Source: Bacteroidales bacterium
GTDB taxonomy: Bacteria > Bacteroidota > Bacteroidia > Bacteroidales > F082
DNA length: 31,249 bases
Assembly (NCBI GenBank): GCA_024689285.1
Contig: JAILDR010000232.1
Span: 1 to 31,249 of the forward strand
Direction of reading: 5' to 3'
The position numbers and the translations under genes are program-made. Position 1 is the first letter of the stretch, and each line of letters begins with the position of its first letter. Below, piece by piece: positions 9,732-17,629 of the stretch. The notes below the pieces were generated by a model that saw only the letters and a program-made list of their open reading frames with translations, did no database searches and was not told the DNA's origin.

Positions 9732-9757
9732 TTTTTGCGTTAAGTAACGCAAAAATA
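9732..9757 (-). promoter_or_regulatory. Promoter with overlapping palindromic operator
   Basis: Positions 9732-9742 and 9745-9755 form a perfect 11-bp inverted repeat (TTTTTGCGTTA / TAACGCAAAAA) separated by AG. On the minus strand, TATTTTTG (9757-9750) is a perfect TAnnTTTG -7 box, so the palindrome overlaps both the box and the likely transcription start. This is the geometry of a repressor site for the 52-residue ORF/STAS-like pair. Confidence 0.6.
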
Positions 9758-9816
9758 CGACTTTTTCGGAATATAGCAGGAAATTCCCGACAAATTAAAG
9801 AAATACTTCAACCTTT

Positions 9817-12480
9817 TTATTCCACATCGCGGACGAGACGGACTGCAAAACCTCTATGACGAAAACTATTATAAGTAGAAATATAAATCCCATAATAACC
9901 ATCAAACGAGAAACAATACGCGTAGTTGCTATTTTGATTATAAGGGGATGCTAACCAATAGTTCGCAAGAGGGAAATCCTCGTTAACTCCAGGGTCAAAG
10001 GTCAGAGTAACAATAGTACCAACTCTCGCTCCTGCACTTGGGAAAAACACTGCACCTGCGGGTTCCCATACATTCAACCACTCTTCTAAAGAATGAAGTG
10101 GCCCGATGGAAAAGTCCCAATCATCAGGCAAAAGTATGGCACCATATACTCCATTTAAGTAAACCCCAACACGATTCAGTTCATAAGCGTTTTCTCGCTC
10201 AAGGGCAAGATAGTGCAATTCTTGTTCGGTCAAAGTACGCCACATACCAGTTTGGTTTCCTCCATTTGAGATGGCATTGTAGCCCCAATCAGCGCGACCA
10301 TCACCATTGTTTAAACCGTTATTAAGATTCCCGTATGCATAATAATCTGCATTGTTAGTGCTGGTGGACCAGGGTTGGTAACAAACCGCTCCATGATTCT
10401 TCCCGCTTGTTCCCCAGCCGAACAAGTCGCGGTCAACAATTTGTGAAGTGCTGCCCTGTCCGTTGTTACCGAAAAATGTCCATTGGTCATCGGCGAATTT
10501 CCAATAGGGAGTCGAAGCGCTCCCTATGTATTGCAGGTTGCCTTGTGAAAAATACACTTTCTTGCCGCTGGCGTTTACCGTAAATGCTCCCGGCAGGGTG
10601 CCGTTTGGCCAACTCGACTCCGTGGAGAAGCTAATCTCATTGCCAAATGTTGTTCCGCTACCGTTAATGACATAAGCTTTAACATAGTATCTAGTGTCAG
10701 GCGCAAGGTTGGAAATATTCACAGTAAAGTCGCCCACGCCAGCAGTTGCACAAACAGCATGGCTGTCGCTCATAGTCGGATTATGGCTGGTGCTCCAACA
10801 AACGCCCCTTTCGATAATCGTGGCATCGCCGCCACTGTCCACATGACCGCTGCAAGTGGCCGTTCTCATCTTGATTTCAGTCACCTGCACTGTTGCAACG
10901 GTGGCGAGGGTTACGAAAACCTGCTCATTACCATAGTTTGTTCCCTCGCTATTCTTGGCGTATGCTCTCACGTAATAAGTTGTGTTAGAATTTAGGTTGG
11001 TCACATTGAGCGTAAACGGACCTGTTCCTGTTCCACTATTCATATGCCCGATGTTGCTTTCAATTGTCGGGTTTTGTTCCATGCCCCAGCAGATGCCCCT
11101 TTCAATCACCTCTGCGCCGCCGTCGTCAGTCACCTCGCCACCACTTGTGGCAGAGGTCTGGCTGATGTTTGTCACTTGTGCTGTAGCAACCGTTGGCTTC
11201 TCTATGGACAAAGTAGCAAAACTCTTTGGCATTCCGTAACTGATGCCTGCGCTGTTTATCGCGTAACTGCATACATAATACGAGGTGTTGGAGGCCAGTC
11301 CTGTTATCTGCACGGAGAAACCACCCATGCCGTTTTCAACATCTGCCAAATGGCTGCCACTAATAGTTGGGGTGGAATTGGTGCTCCAGCACACACCACG
11401 TTCCGTAATATCTTCTCCACCATCGCTAGTCACTTCGCCGCCGCATGTCGCCGTTGTCCTTGTAATATCCGCAGGGGCGGCAGTGGTCACCGTTGGAAGA
11501 ATGGCATCATTGGTTCTAAAGGAAACAATATTTCCATACCCACAACCTGCTCTGTTCTTGGCGTAAACCCTAACATGATATGTCGTCCCTGCCGTCAAGC
11601 CAGTCATTTCAGCCATAAACATCCCAGTTCCCGTGCCGTTGCTGACATAGCTGTCATCAATGGTCGGGTCGCTGTTTGTGCTCCAGCAGAAGCCTCTCTC
11701 GGTCACCATGGCGTCACCGTCATCGGTTACTTCGCCACTGCCTACAGCCGTCCGCCACGAGATGTCGGTCACTTGTGTAGTGGTCACCGTAGGAACGACA
11801 GCATCACCTGTGATGAACCAAACTTCAGGGTCTCCATAAACAGTCCCGTTGGCATTTACGGCGTAGGCTCGCACATAATAGGTCTCTTCTGCTGTGAGGT
11901 CATTTATTGAGACGGAAAAGGTCGAGGTGTTCTGGTCGCTTGCAGCATGGCTCCCGCTTATCGTAGGATTGTGGCTTGTGCCCCAGCAGATGCCCCGCTC
12001 GGTAATCTCCAAGCCACCATCGCTGAGGATTTCTCCTTGACCAATGGCCGAGACCCTCGTTATATCAATCACTTCCAAAGTCTTCACTGATGGCATATCA
12101 GTGGCTGTGATGAAGGACTTCTCCTCCATCACGAACTTGTTGTTCAAATAGTTTTGATTCCAAACCCAATAGCGATAGTAATACTTTATGCCAGGCTTCA
12201 AATCCTCAACCAATACGGTGAAAACTTCCTTGTTGAGTTCCTCCTCGGAGCCGAAGAAATGCGAGTCACTCATGTCCATGTGCTCACTCACCTCCACCAC
12301 CGAGATACGGTTACCAATCCAGTCTACTTTCCAAGTGAAAGTGGCAGACGTGGCAGTGGCTTCCACTTTATCCTCCGTAATTTTCGGGGTGACAATCTCT
12401 GGCGTGTCTTTCTTTCAGCCAACAAAGGCAAGACCCATAACAAAGGCTATTGCCGCTAAGATGAAGTAGTTGTGTTTCAT
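9817..12480 (-). CDS. Fn3-like repeat / FISUMP surface lipoprotein, interrupted by TGA at the lipobox cysteine (paralogue A)
   Basis: Read from the ATG at 12480, the gene encodes a lipoprotein signal (MKHNYFILAAIAF...) ending LAFVG. Codon 22, where both paralogues have the lipobox Cys (TGC), is TGA (12417-12415). The frame then stays open for 865 further codons. Next comes an N-terminal domain shared with paralogues B and C (SATFTWKVDWIGNRISVVEV), then five Fn3-like repeats of about 90-95 residues marked by ITERGICW and TYYVRAYA. The C-terminal domain (about the last 240 residues) is FISUMP/C-type-lectin-like: KKVYFSQGNLQY, DLFGWGTSG, and a final GFAVRLVRD. A GTG at 12366 or an ATG at 12498 are alternative starts, but the first loses the signal and the second still meets the TGA. 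Surface exposure is inferred from the paralogues; the ligand is unknown. Confidence 0.8.
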
Positions 12481-12520
12481 AGAGGTTATATTTGTCATCG
12501 TTCATTTCGATTTGTTGTTT

Positions 12521-12550
12521 AATAGAGTCTGAAAGGTGAAATAATTAGTC
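12521..12550 (-). promoter_or_regulatory. Putative ECF-sigma promoter 1 (paralogue A)
   Basis: The minus strand reads GACTAAT-N16-CTCTATT, 41 bp upstream of the ATG at 12480. It is one of eight identically spaced copies in the window. No TAnnTTTG box lies inside the spacer, so it is unlikely to be an ordinary primary-sigma promoter. Confidence 0.75.
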
Positions 12551-12594
12551 CGGGATTATCTATGGGGTGTTTTTTGCTTGCATGTCTAATGTGT

Positions 12595-12650
12595 TTTTCG
12601 GCGACAAATTTACGCAAAAAAAAACGTAACACGTGCAAAAGGTTTTATTT
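12595..12650 (-). other. AT-rich stretch with weak terminator-like sequence
   Basis: On the minus strand a short ACGT-GTT-ACGT dyad runs into nine T residues, downstream of the small gene at 12804-13067. The stem is only about 4 bp, so this is a weak candidate terminator. The remainder of 12551-12690 holds no gene or clear signal. Confidence 0.25.
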
Positions 12651-12697
12651 CGAAAACATGAATTGCCATAAATCCCCCACGAATATGTCATATGTCC

Positions 12698-12793
12698 TGC
12701 GGCTGCCACAATGCATCGACAAGCTCAGCAACCTTGTGACAGCCCTACAACCCCACCGTTGGGCTGAAGGGCTGTCGTACCTTGGCAGCCGCA
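12698..12793. repeat. Nested inverted repeat (three-stem, cloverleaf-like)
   Basis: Outer arms TGCGGCTGCCA (12698-12708) and TGGCAGCCGCA (12783-12793) are perfect 11-bp complements. Inside are two further hairpins: ACAAG/CTTGT, containing the sequence CGACAAGCTCAGC, and CAGCCCT/AGGGCTG. It lies between paralogue A and the antitoxin-like gene, just after that gene's stop. It could be a mobile miniature repeat or a structured RNA element; nothing in it codes. Confidence 0.6.
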
Positions 12794-12803
12794 TATCGTT
12801 GTT

Positions 12804-13067
12804 TTATCGGGAAATCAATTGGTCCATCTCTTCCATCACCTCGTCGTGGGGAATGAGCTTTACGCGCCCAGCCCTGATGTCGCGGCCTCGTTGCAATGTC
12901 AGTGCCTTGGCCTCTTCGAGTGAATAGGTGCAAGGAATCTGTGGCTCGGGCTCTTGATTGTCCTTTTCAATCAAAGCCATCGCGATTCGGGTCAAAATCC
13001 GGGTAAGCTCGGCAGCATCATATTGGCCATAATTTGGCAAATTAACTTGTATGCTAACACCATCCAT
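12804..13067 (-). CDS. Small antitoxin-like protein
   Basis: 87 residues from the ATG at 13067, preceded by an AGGA ribosome-binding-like sequence; an ATG at 13097 would add 10 residues. The C-terminus (IRAGRVKLIPHDEVMEEMDQLI) resembles the toxin-binding tail of RelB/Phd-type antitoxin families, which often end G-R-x-x-P-H-E-x-V-M. The N-terminus is not a clear DNA-binding fold. No partner toxin is visible on either side: upstream is an empty 200-bp stretch and downstream a nested inverted repeat. It may be an orphan or solitary antitoxin-like protein. The family call rests on a short tail only. Confidence 0.5.
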   Translation of the reverse strand: MDGVSIQVNLPNYGQYDAAELTRILTRIAMALIEKDNQEPEPQIPCTYSLEEAKALTLQRGRDIRAGRVKLIPHDEVMEEMDQLISR

Positions 13068-13094
13068 GACATTGTTTCCTTTTGTTCTCGCTTG

Positions 13095-13102
13095 CAAAAA
13101 TA
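13095..13102 (-). promoter_or_regulatory. Possible -7 box for the small antitoxin-like gene
   Basis: On the minus strand this reads TATTTTTG, matching TAnnTTTG, 28 bp upstream of the ATG at 13067. No firm -33 box was identified. Confidence 0.45.
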
Positions 13103-13264
13103 CACATTTTCCCTAAAACGGCCCACTCTTTGCGATTATTTCTTTGTGCCTTTCGGCTCTGCTTTGCAAATGCGGAAGAACTGGTGTGCCGTCGGCGCCC
13201 TTCAGTGGGTGCCCCGTCACACCCCGCCCCCGACAAGCCGTCTGGCCGTTGCCCACAGGAAAAA

Positions 13265-15643
13265 TTACTCGGCGGGGGCAACGAGGCGCACACTTTGACC
13301 GCGACCGCGACCGAGGAAATTCAAAGGGTAGAAATTGCCGCCGCTAAAATCCACACAATACGCACGGCCGCTGTCGTAGTACGAGACCGACCAATAGTGG
13401 CCGAAAGAGCCCACTTCGCTGACCGAAGTCCCGTAGCGGAAGCCAGCAGCAGGCAAGAAGACCGCACCGTTGGATTCCATCTGCACCCATTGGTCTGCCG
13501 TGTAGCTGTTCGCCCAACTGCTGTCTCCAGCCGTGAAGTTCAATCCCGATGGAAACGTCCAGCTATCGGGCAGCAGAATCATGCCGCACACGCCATTCAC
13601 CTTACCATGTCCGTATTTTGATGAGGCTCCGCTGCGGCCTCGGAACACATACACCCACTCGTCCCTCGTCAATGTGTGCCACTGGCTTGCCTGGTTGCCG
13701 CCGTTGTATATCGAGTTGTACATACCCCAATCGGCATTGGCATAATTGCCGGTGAGGTTGTTGGTGTAGCTGCCGCCTGGGTAATAGTCGCTGGGTGCTG
13801 TGCTGGTACTCCATGGCTGGTAGCACACCGCCCCGCTGTTCCAGCCGCTCGTGCCCCAGCCGAACAGGTCGATGTAATTGCTATAGGTCGAGGAGATGTT
13901 GCTGTTGCCTTCTCCGATGTAGTCGTATTGGTGTTCGGCAAATCGCCACCGTCCGTCAGAAGCACGATATTGCAAATTGCCACGCGAGAAGTACACTTTT
14001 TTGTCCGAGCCTACCGAGAAGACACCTTTAATAGCTCCAACGGGTACACTGCCATAGTAAAAATTCTTTTCGCTTCCATAGCTCGTCCCTTGTCCATTGG
14101 TGGCGTAGGCACAGACATAATAGGTAGTTCCTTCCACGAGTCCCGTCATGGTGCAGGTGAAGCTGCCTGTGCCAGCCGAGGAGGCCACAAGCTTGGTGCC
14201 TGTGGCGGCGGGGTTAGGGCTGGTGCCGAAATAGATGCCTCGCTCGGTCACTGGGTCGCCGCCGTCGCTGGTCACGTTGCCGCCGCCCGTGGCGGTGGTC
14301 TGGGTGACGTCGGTCACTTGGCTGGTGGTCACCGTAGGTTTCTGCAAGGCTTGGGTCGTGAAATCCTTCTCGTCGCCGTAGCTTGTCCCTTTGCTGTTGG
14401 TGGCGTAGGCTCGCACATAGTATTTTGTGTTTGGATTCAACCCAGTTAGTGAGCAGGTAAAGCTTCCTGTACTCGCAGAAGAAGCAGCAAGATGAGAGAA
14501 ACCATTGTTTAAATCAGGATTATGGCTTGTACCCCAGCAAATGCCGCGTTCCGTTACTTCAGTGCCACCATCAGAGGTTACATTACCACCACCTATGGCT
14601 GTCGTCCATGAAATGTCAGTCACCGTATTGGTGGTCACCACGGGCAGTTCAGGGGCTTTCGCATCAAAACTCACCTCGTTTCCATAATTCAATCCCGCTA
14701 TGTTCTTCGCGTAGGCACGAACATAATAGGTCGTCCCCGCCGTCAGTCCTGTTATATTCACGGTATAGCTTCCCGTGCCAGTGCCATTGCTGGCATGGTC
14801 GCCGCTCACTTCTGGGTCGTGTGAAGTGCTCCAGCAGATGCCTCGCTCTGTTACCGTGGCATCGCCGTCGTCCGTAACCTCGCCGCCACCCGTAGCCGTT
14901 CTCCAGTCAATGTTAGTGACTTCTGCTGTCGTTACGGTAGGCTTCACGGCATCGCCCGTTACAAAATCCAATTCCTCTCCGTATGCCGTTCCATTGATGT
15001 TAATTGCGTATGCGCGGACAAAATAAGCCTCTCCCACTTCAAGGTTGGATATTTCGATGGAAAAAGTTCCCGTTCCCGTGCCACTATTCAAATGACTTCC
15101 GTTGGTTGAGGGATTATGGTTCGTACTCCAGCAGATACCGCGTTCCGTCACCTCGGCACCACAGTCATCCGTCACTTCTCCTATTACAGTGGCCGTAGTC
15201 CTTGTTACATCGGTTATTTCCACCGTCTTCACCTTGGGTATATCCGTCGAAGTGGTAAATTGCTTCGTTTCCATCACGAACTTGTTGTTCAAATAGTTAT
15301 GGTTCCACACCCAATAGCGGTAATAATACTTTGTACCGGGCTTTAGATCTTTGACCGACACAGTGAAGACCGACTTGTTGAGCTCTTCCTCTGAACCATA
15401 GAATTGAGAATCACTCATATCTTCATGTTCGCTCAGCTCCACCACTGAGATACGGTTGCCAATCCATTCCACTGTCCATGTGAAAGTGGCAGAGATAGCA
15501 GTGACTTCCACGTTGTCGTCAGTAATCTTTGGAGTGAGGGTCTCGGGGTTGTCTTTCTTGCAGCCGAAAAGGGCAAAGCCAAAAACAAAGGCTATTGCCG
15601 TTAAGATGAGATAGTTGCGTTTTATAGAAGTTATAATTGTCAT
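13265..15643 (-). CDS. Fn3-like repeat / FISUMP surface lipoprotein (paralogue B)
   Basis: About 792 residues from the ATG at 15643. The lipoprotein signal ends FGFALFGC, with the lipobox Cys followed by KKDNPE. The domain order is: shared N-terminal domain (SATFTWTVEWIGNRISVVEL), four Fn3-like repeats of about 95 residues (EVTERGICWSTNHNP, TYYVRAYAKN), and a C-terminal FISUMP/C-type-lectin-like domain (KKVYFSRGNLQY, DLFGWGTSGW, ending GQSVRLVAPAE). The ATG used by paralogues A and C is ATA here, so I chose the ATG six codons earlier (MTIITS...). It is probably anchored in the outer membrane and surface exposed; the binding partner is unknown. Its promoter element lies 23 bp upstream, between it and the ATPase stop. 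Confidence 0.9.
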   Translation of the reverse strand: MTIITSIKRNYLILTAIAFVFGFALFGCKKDNPETLTPKITDDNVEVTAISATFTWTVEWIGNRISVVELSEHEDMSDSQFYGSEEELNKSVFTVSVKDLKPGTKYYYRYWVWNHNYLNNKFVMETKQFTTSTDIPKVKTVEITDVTRTTATVIGEVTDDCGAEVTERGICWSTNHNPSTNGSHLNSGTGTGTFSIEISNLEVGEAYFVRAYAININGTAYGEELDFVTGDAVKPTVTTAEVTNIDWRTATGGGEVTDDGDATVTERGICWSTSHDPEVSGDHASNGTGTGSYTVNITGLTAGTTYYVRAYAKNIAGLNYGNEVSFDAKAPELPVVTTNTVTDISWTTAIGGGNVTSDGGTEVTERGICWGTSHNPDLNNGFSHLAASSASTGSFTCSLTGLNPNTKYYVRAYATNSKGTSYGDEKDFTTQALQKPTVTTSQVTDVTQTTATGGGNVTSDGGDPVTERGIYFGTSPNPAATGTKLVASSAGTGSFTCTMTGLVEGTTYYVCAYATNGQGTSYGSEKNFYYGSVPVGAIKGVFSVGSDKKVYFSRGNLQYRASDGRWRFAEHQYDYIGEGNSNISSTYSNYIDLFGWGTSGWNSGAVCYQPWSTSTAPSDYYPGGSYTNNLTGNYANADWGMYNSIYNGGNQASQWHTLTRDEWVYVFRGRSGASSKYGHGKVNGVCGMILLPDSWTFPSGLNFTAGDSSWANSYTADQWVQMESNGAVFLPAAGFRYGTSVSEVGSFGHYWSVSYYDSGRAYCVDFSGGNFYPLNFLGRGRGQSVRLVAPAE

Positions 15644-15665
15644 TGTTTCTTTCGTTTTGTAATGT

Positions 15666-15695
15666 AATAGAGCCGCAAAGATAAAGGAATTAGTC
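15666..15695 (-). promoter_or_regulatory. Putative ECF-sigma promoter 2 (paralogue B)
   Basis: Minus strand GACTAAT-N16-CTCTATT, 23 bp upstream of the ATG at 15643 and 9 bp from the ATPase stop codon. The spacer also contains TATCTTTG, a primary-sigma -7 box, so the promoter may be dual. Confidence 0.78.
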
Positions 15696-15704
15696 CAAAC
15701 TCTA

Positions 15705-17147
15705 TCAACCACCGAACAAACTATCCAAGGTCACCACCCGCTGGAAGATGCCGCTGTGTATCCCGAATTTCAAGCCGTAGGTGGTGACGAGAGTCATCTG
15801 AACATTGTGGCGACGGCTTACATGCTCCACCATCCACTGGATACGCTCACGGAGCTTCATTTCATAGTCGTTCTTTACCTCAAACTCACCCGTCACAAAC
15901 TTCATCTCGCAAAGGTTGACCACACGGTCGGAACGGCTGATGATCAAATCGAGCTGCATTCCCTTCTCGCCATCCATGCCACGGAATGTCCATGGGGCAT
16001 TGTCGGAAGCCACACCGCCCACACCCAACGCCGACTTGATTCGCTCCACATGGCTCAAGCAAGCATTCTCGAAAGCGCGTCCGCGCCATGGATTTAATGC
16101 TGCCATGTTTTCGTTGTTGCGCCAGAAATTCGCCTTCCTGCTACGGCCTTCCACTTGGTCGAGGTAAAAGAGGCAGAACGTGTCGATGAGGCGGTATTTC
16201 TTGTTTCGCTTGTTGTTCTCAAAAGGTTGGTAAAGCTCAATGAAATCACTGGCTTCCAAAGCCCGCAAGGTTTCTGAAAGGGTTTTGCCAGTGGGAATAC
16301 CTGTCTTTTGGCTGATTTCGTCACGACTATATCCGCATTGGCGGTTGGCCAACAGACGGATGATGGCCTTGTATGGTTCCGGTGAACGGAAGATGGAGTT
16401 AAACAAGCGCTCAAACTCGTCTTTTAATTTGGCCTTATGGTTGAAGAAAAGCAGGTCGATGTTTTGCGCGAGGCTGAGGCTAGGCTTCACATAGCTCAGA
16501 TACATCGGGATACCCCCCACAGCCATATAAAGTTGCAAGATATCGTAACGCGAGAGTGTAACTTCCTGGGAACGCAACATCAGTTCCGTTTCATGAAGTG
16601 TAAAAGGCAAAAGTTGGATCTCGGCATTCACGCGGTCGTAAAGACCCCCATACGAATTGATGAGGTTGTCCTGAATCCATGAGGTGGCCGAGCCACACAC
16701 AACCAGCATCAGATTGTCTTGCCCTGCACCCCAACCGTTCCAGAAATGCTCAAAAGCAGTAATGAAGCCCGACCGAGGCGTGTCCATCCAGGGCATCTCG
16801 TCGATGAAGACCAACTGGCGTTTGTTTTTGTCTTGCTGTTGAAGCAAAGCCTTCAAGCGTCCGAATGCCTCCATCCAGCTTTTTGGACGCGTCGTTTCTT
16901 CTCCACCATATTCGACAAGACTCGATTGAAAAGCGGCAAGTTGAGCCTCAAGCAGGTTAGCCTCTTTAAGTTCCAAAGGAGAAACACCCGTATGATAAAA
17001 GGCAAAACAATCCTTAAACAATTCCCTGACGAGGTAGGTCTTACCCACACGGCGGCGACCATACAAGGCCACCAACTGCGCCTGTTTCTTGTTGAAAAGC
17101 CGCAACAGTTCCTCAGTTTCCCGTTCACGTCCAATAATGTCACTCAT
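15705..17147 (-). CDS. AAA ATPase with C-terminal DUF234/PD-(D/E)XK-like domain
   Basis: 480 residues from the ATG at 17147 (MSDIIGRERETEELL). Walker A is GRRRVGKT (residues 30-37) and Walker B is LVFIDEMPW. A winged-helix-like region (YSRDEISQKTGIPTGKTLSETLRALEASDFI) follows. The C-terminal DUF234 domain has a nuclease-like D-x(n)-E-x-K pattern in MQLDLIISRSDRVVNLCEMKFV. This archaeal-type ATPase family (PF01637-like) is widespread and patchily distributed in Bacteroidales; its function is not settled. It splits two lipoprotein paralogues, and its upstream region is full of inverted repeats, so it looks like an independently acquired gene. Confidence 0.9.
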   Translation of the reverse strand: MSDIIGRERETEELLRLFNKKQAQLVALYGRRRVGKTYLVRELFKDCFAFYHTGVSPLELKEANLLEAQLAAFQSSLVEYGGEETTRPKSWMEAFGRLKALLQQQDKNKRQLVFIDEMPWMDTPRSGFITAFEHFWNGWGAGQDNLMLVVCGSATSWIQDNLINSYGGLYDRVNAEIQLLPFTLHETELMLRSQEVTLSRYDILQLYMAVGGIPMYLSYVKPSLSLAQNIDLLFFNHKAKLKDEFERLFNSIFRSPEPYKAIIRLLANRQCGYSRDEISQKTGIPTGKTLSETLRALEASDFIELYQPFENNKRNKKYRLIDTFCLFYLDQVEGRSRKANFWRNNENMAALNPWRGRAFENACLSHVERIKSALGVGGVASDNAPWTFRGMDGEKGMQLDLIISRSDRVVNLCEMKFVTGEFEVKNDYEMKLRERIQWMVEHVSRRHNVQMTLVTTYGLKFGIHSGIFQRVVTLDSLFGG

Positions 17148-17222
17148 ATTTGCGCGTTTGTATTCCGCTGCAAAAATAGGTTTTTTTCTTCGAACTGGCA
17201 ATGTTTTTTTTGCCTTTATTTA

Positions 17223-17305
17223 TCCACAAAACATATTTTTTTCGTTTCGTGGATGATTAGAGTATACTTATTTATCCACGAAATGCATTTTTATCGCTTC
17301 GTGGA
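17223..17305. repeat. Tandem operator-like inverted repeats upstream of the ATPase gene
   Basis: Two similar units about 52 bp apart each start TTTATCCAC and contain an inverted repeat: TCCAC...GTGGA (17223-17253) and TCCACGAA...TTCGTGGA (17275-17305). Both are AT-rich between the arms. Their position just upstream of the ATPase ATG suggests paired binding sites for a regulator, possibly the ATPase itself through its winged-helix region. Confidence 0.55.
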
Positions 17306-17354
17306 CAATTATGATACTAAAGCATACTTTTTGTTCGTTACATTATATTGTGGT

Positions 17355-17506
17355 GCATCCCTTTGGGATGCGGTTTAACCCTTGGTTTTGGCTTTTACCG
17401 AACGCGCATCCCGATGGGATGCTATACCACTGCGTCCGACCAATCCCGTAGGGATTAACTATCGGTAAAACAAACAACCTCATCCTTTTGCATCCCGTAG
17501 GGATGC
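17355..17506. repeat. Cluster of four CATCCC/GGGATG palindromes
   Basis: Three perfect 17-bp palindromes of the form GCATCCC-nnn-GGGATGC lie at 17355-17371, 17406-17422 and 17490-17506, with a variant AATCCCGTAGGGATT at 17442-17456. Copies two and three are enclosed by a 9-bp outer inverted repeat, TTTTACCGA (17393-17401) and TCGGTAAAA (17462-17470). This is a repetitive extragenic element cluster. The rest of the 482-bp gap 17148-17629 holds no gene I can support. Confidence 0.75.
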
Positions 17507-17629
17507 GCGAAACTTGAAACCCTTATATTCCAACACGGCTATATTGCAAATCAAGCCGAACGAAGAGCACCCATGTCCGACACGTTTTCCCACCATACCA
17601 GTCATGTCCGTGGGACAACGTAACAAGGG

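Noticed and set aside
12415..12440. Selenocysteine reading of the TGA in paralogue A
   Set aside because: No convincing SECIS-like stem-loop right after the codon, and the position is a lipidation site, not a redox site. Kept only as an alternative in the findings.
13054..13293. Minus-strand ORF of 79 codons between paralogue B and the antitoxin-like gene
   Set aside because: Low-complexity, arginine- and serine-rich translation with no start signal, overlapping the end of gene B. The 200-bp gap is GC-rich but I see no gene in it.
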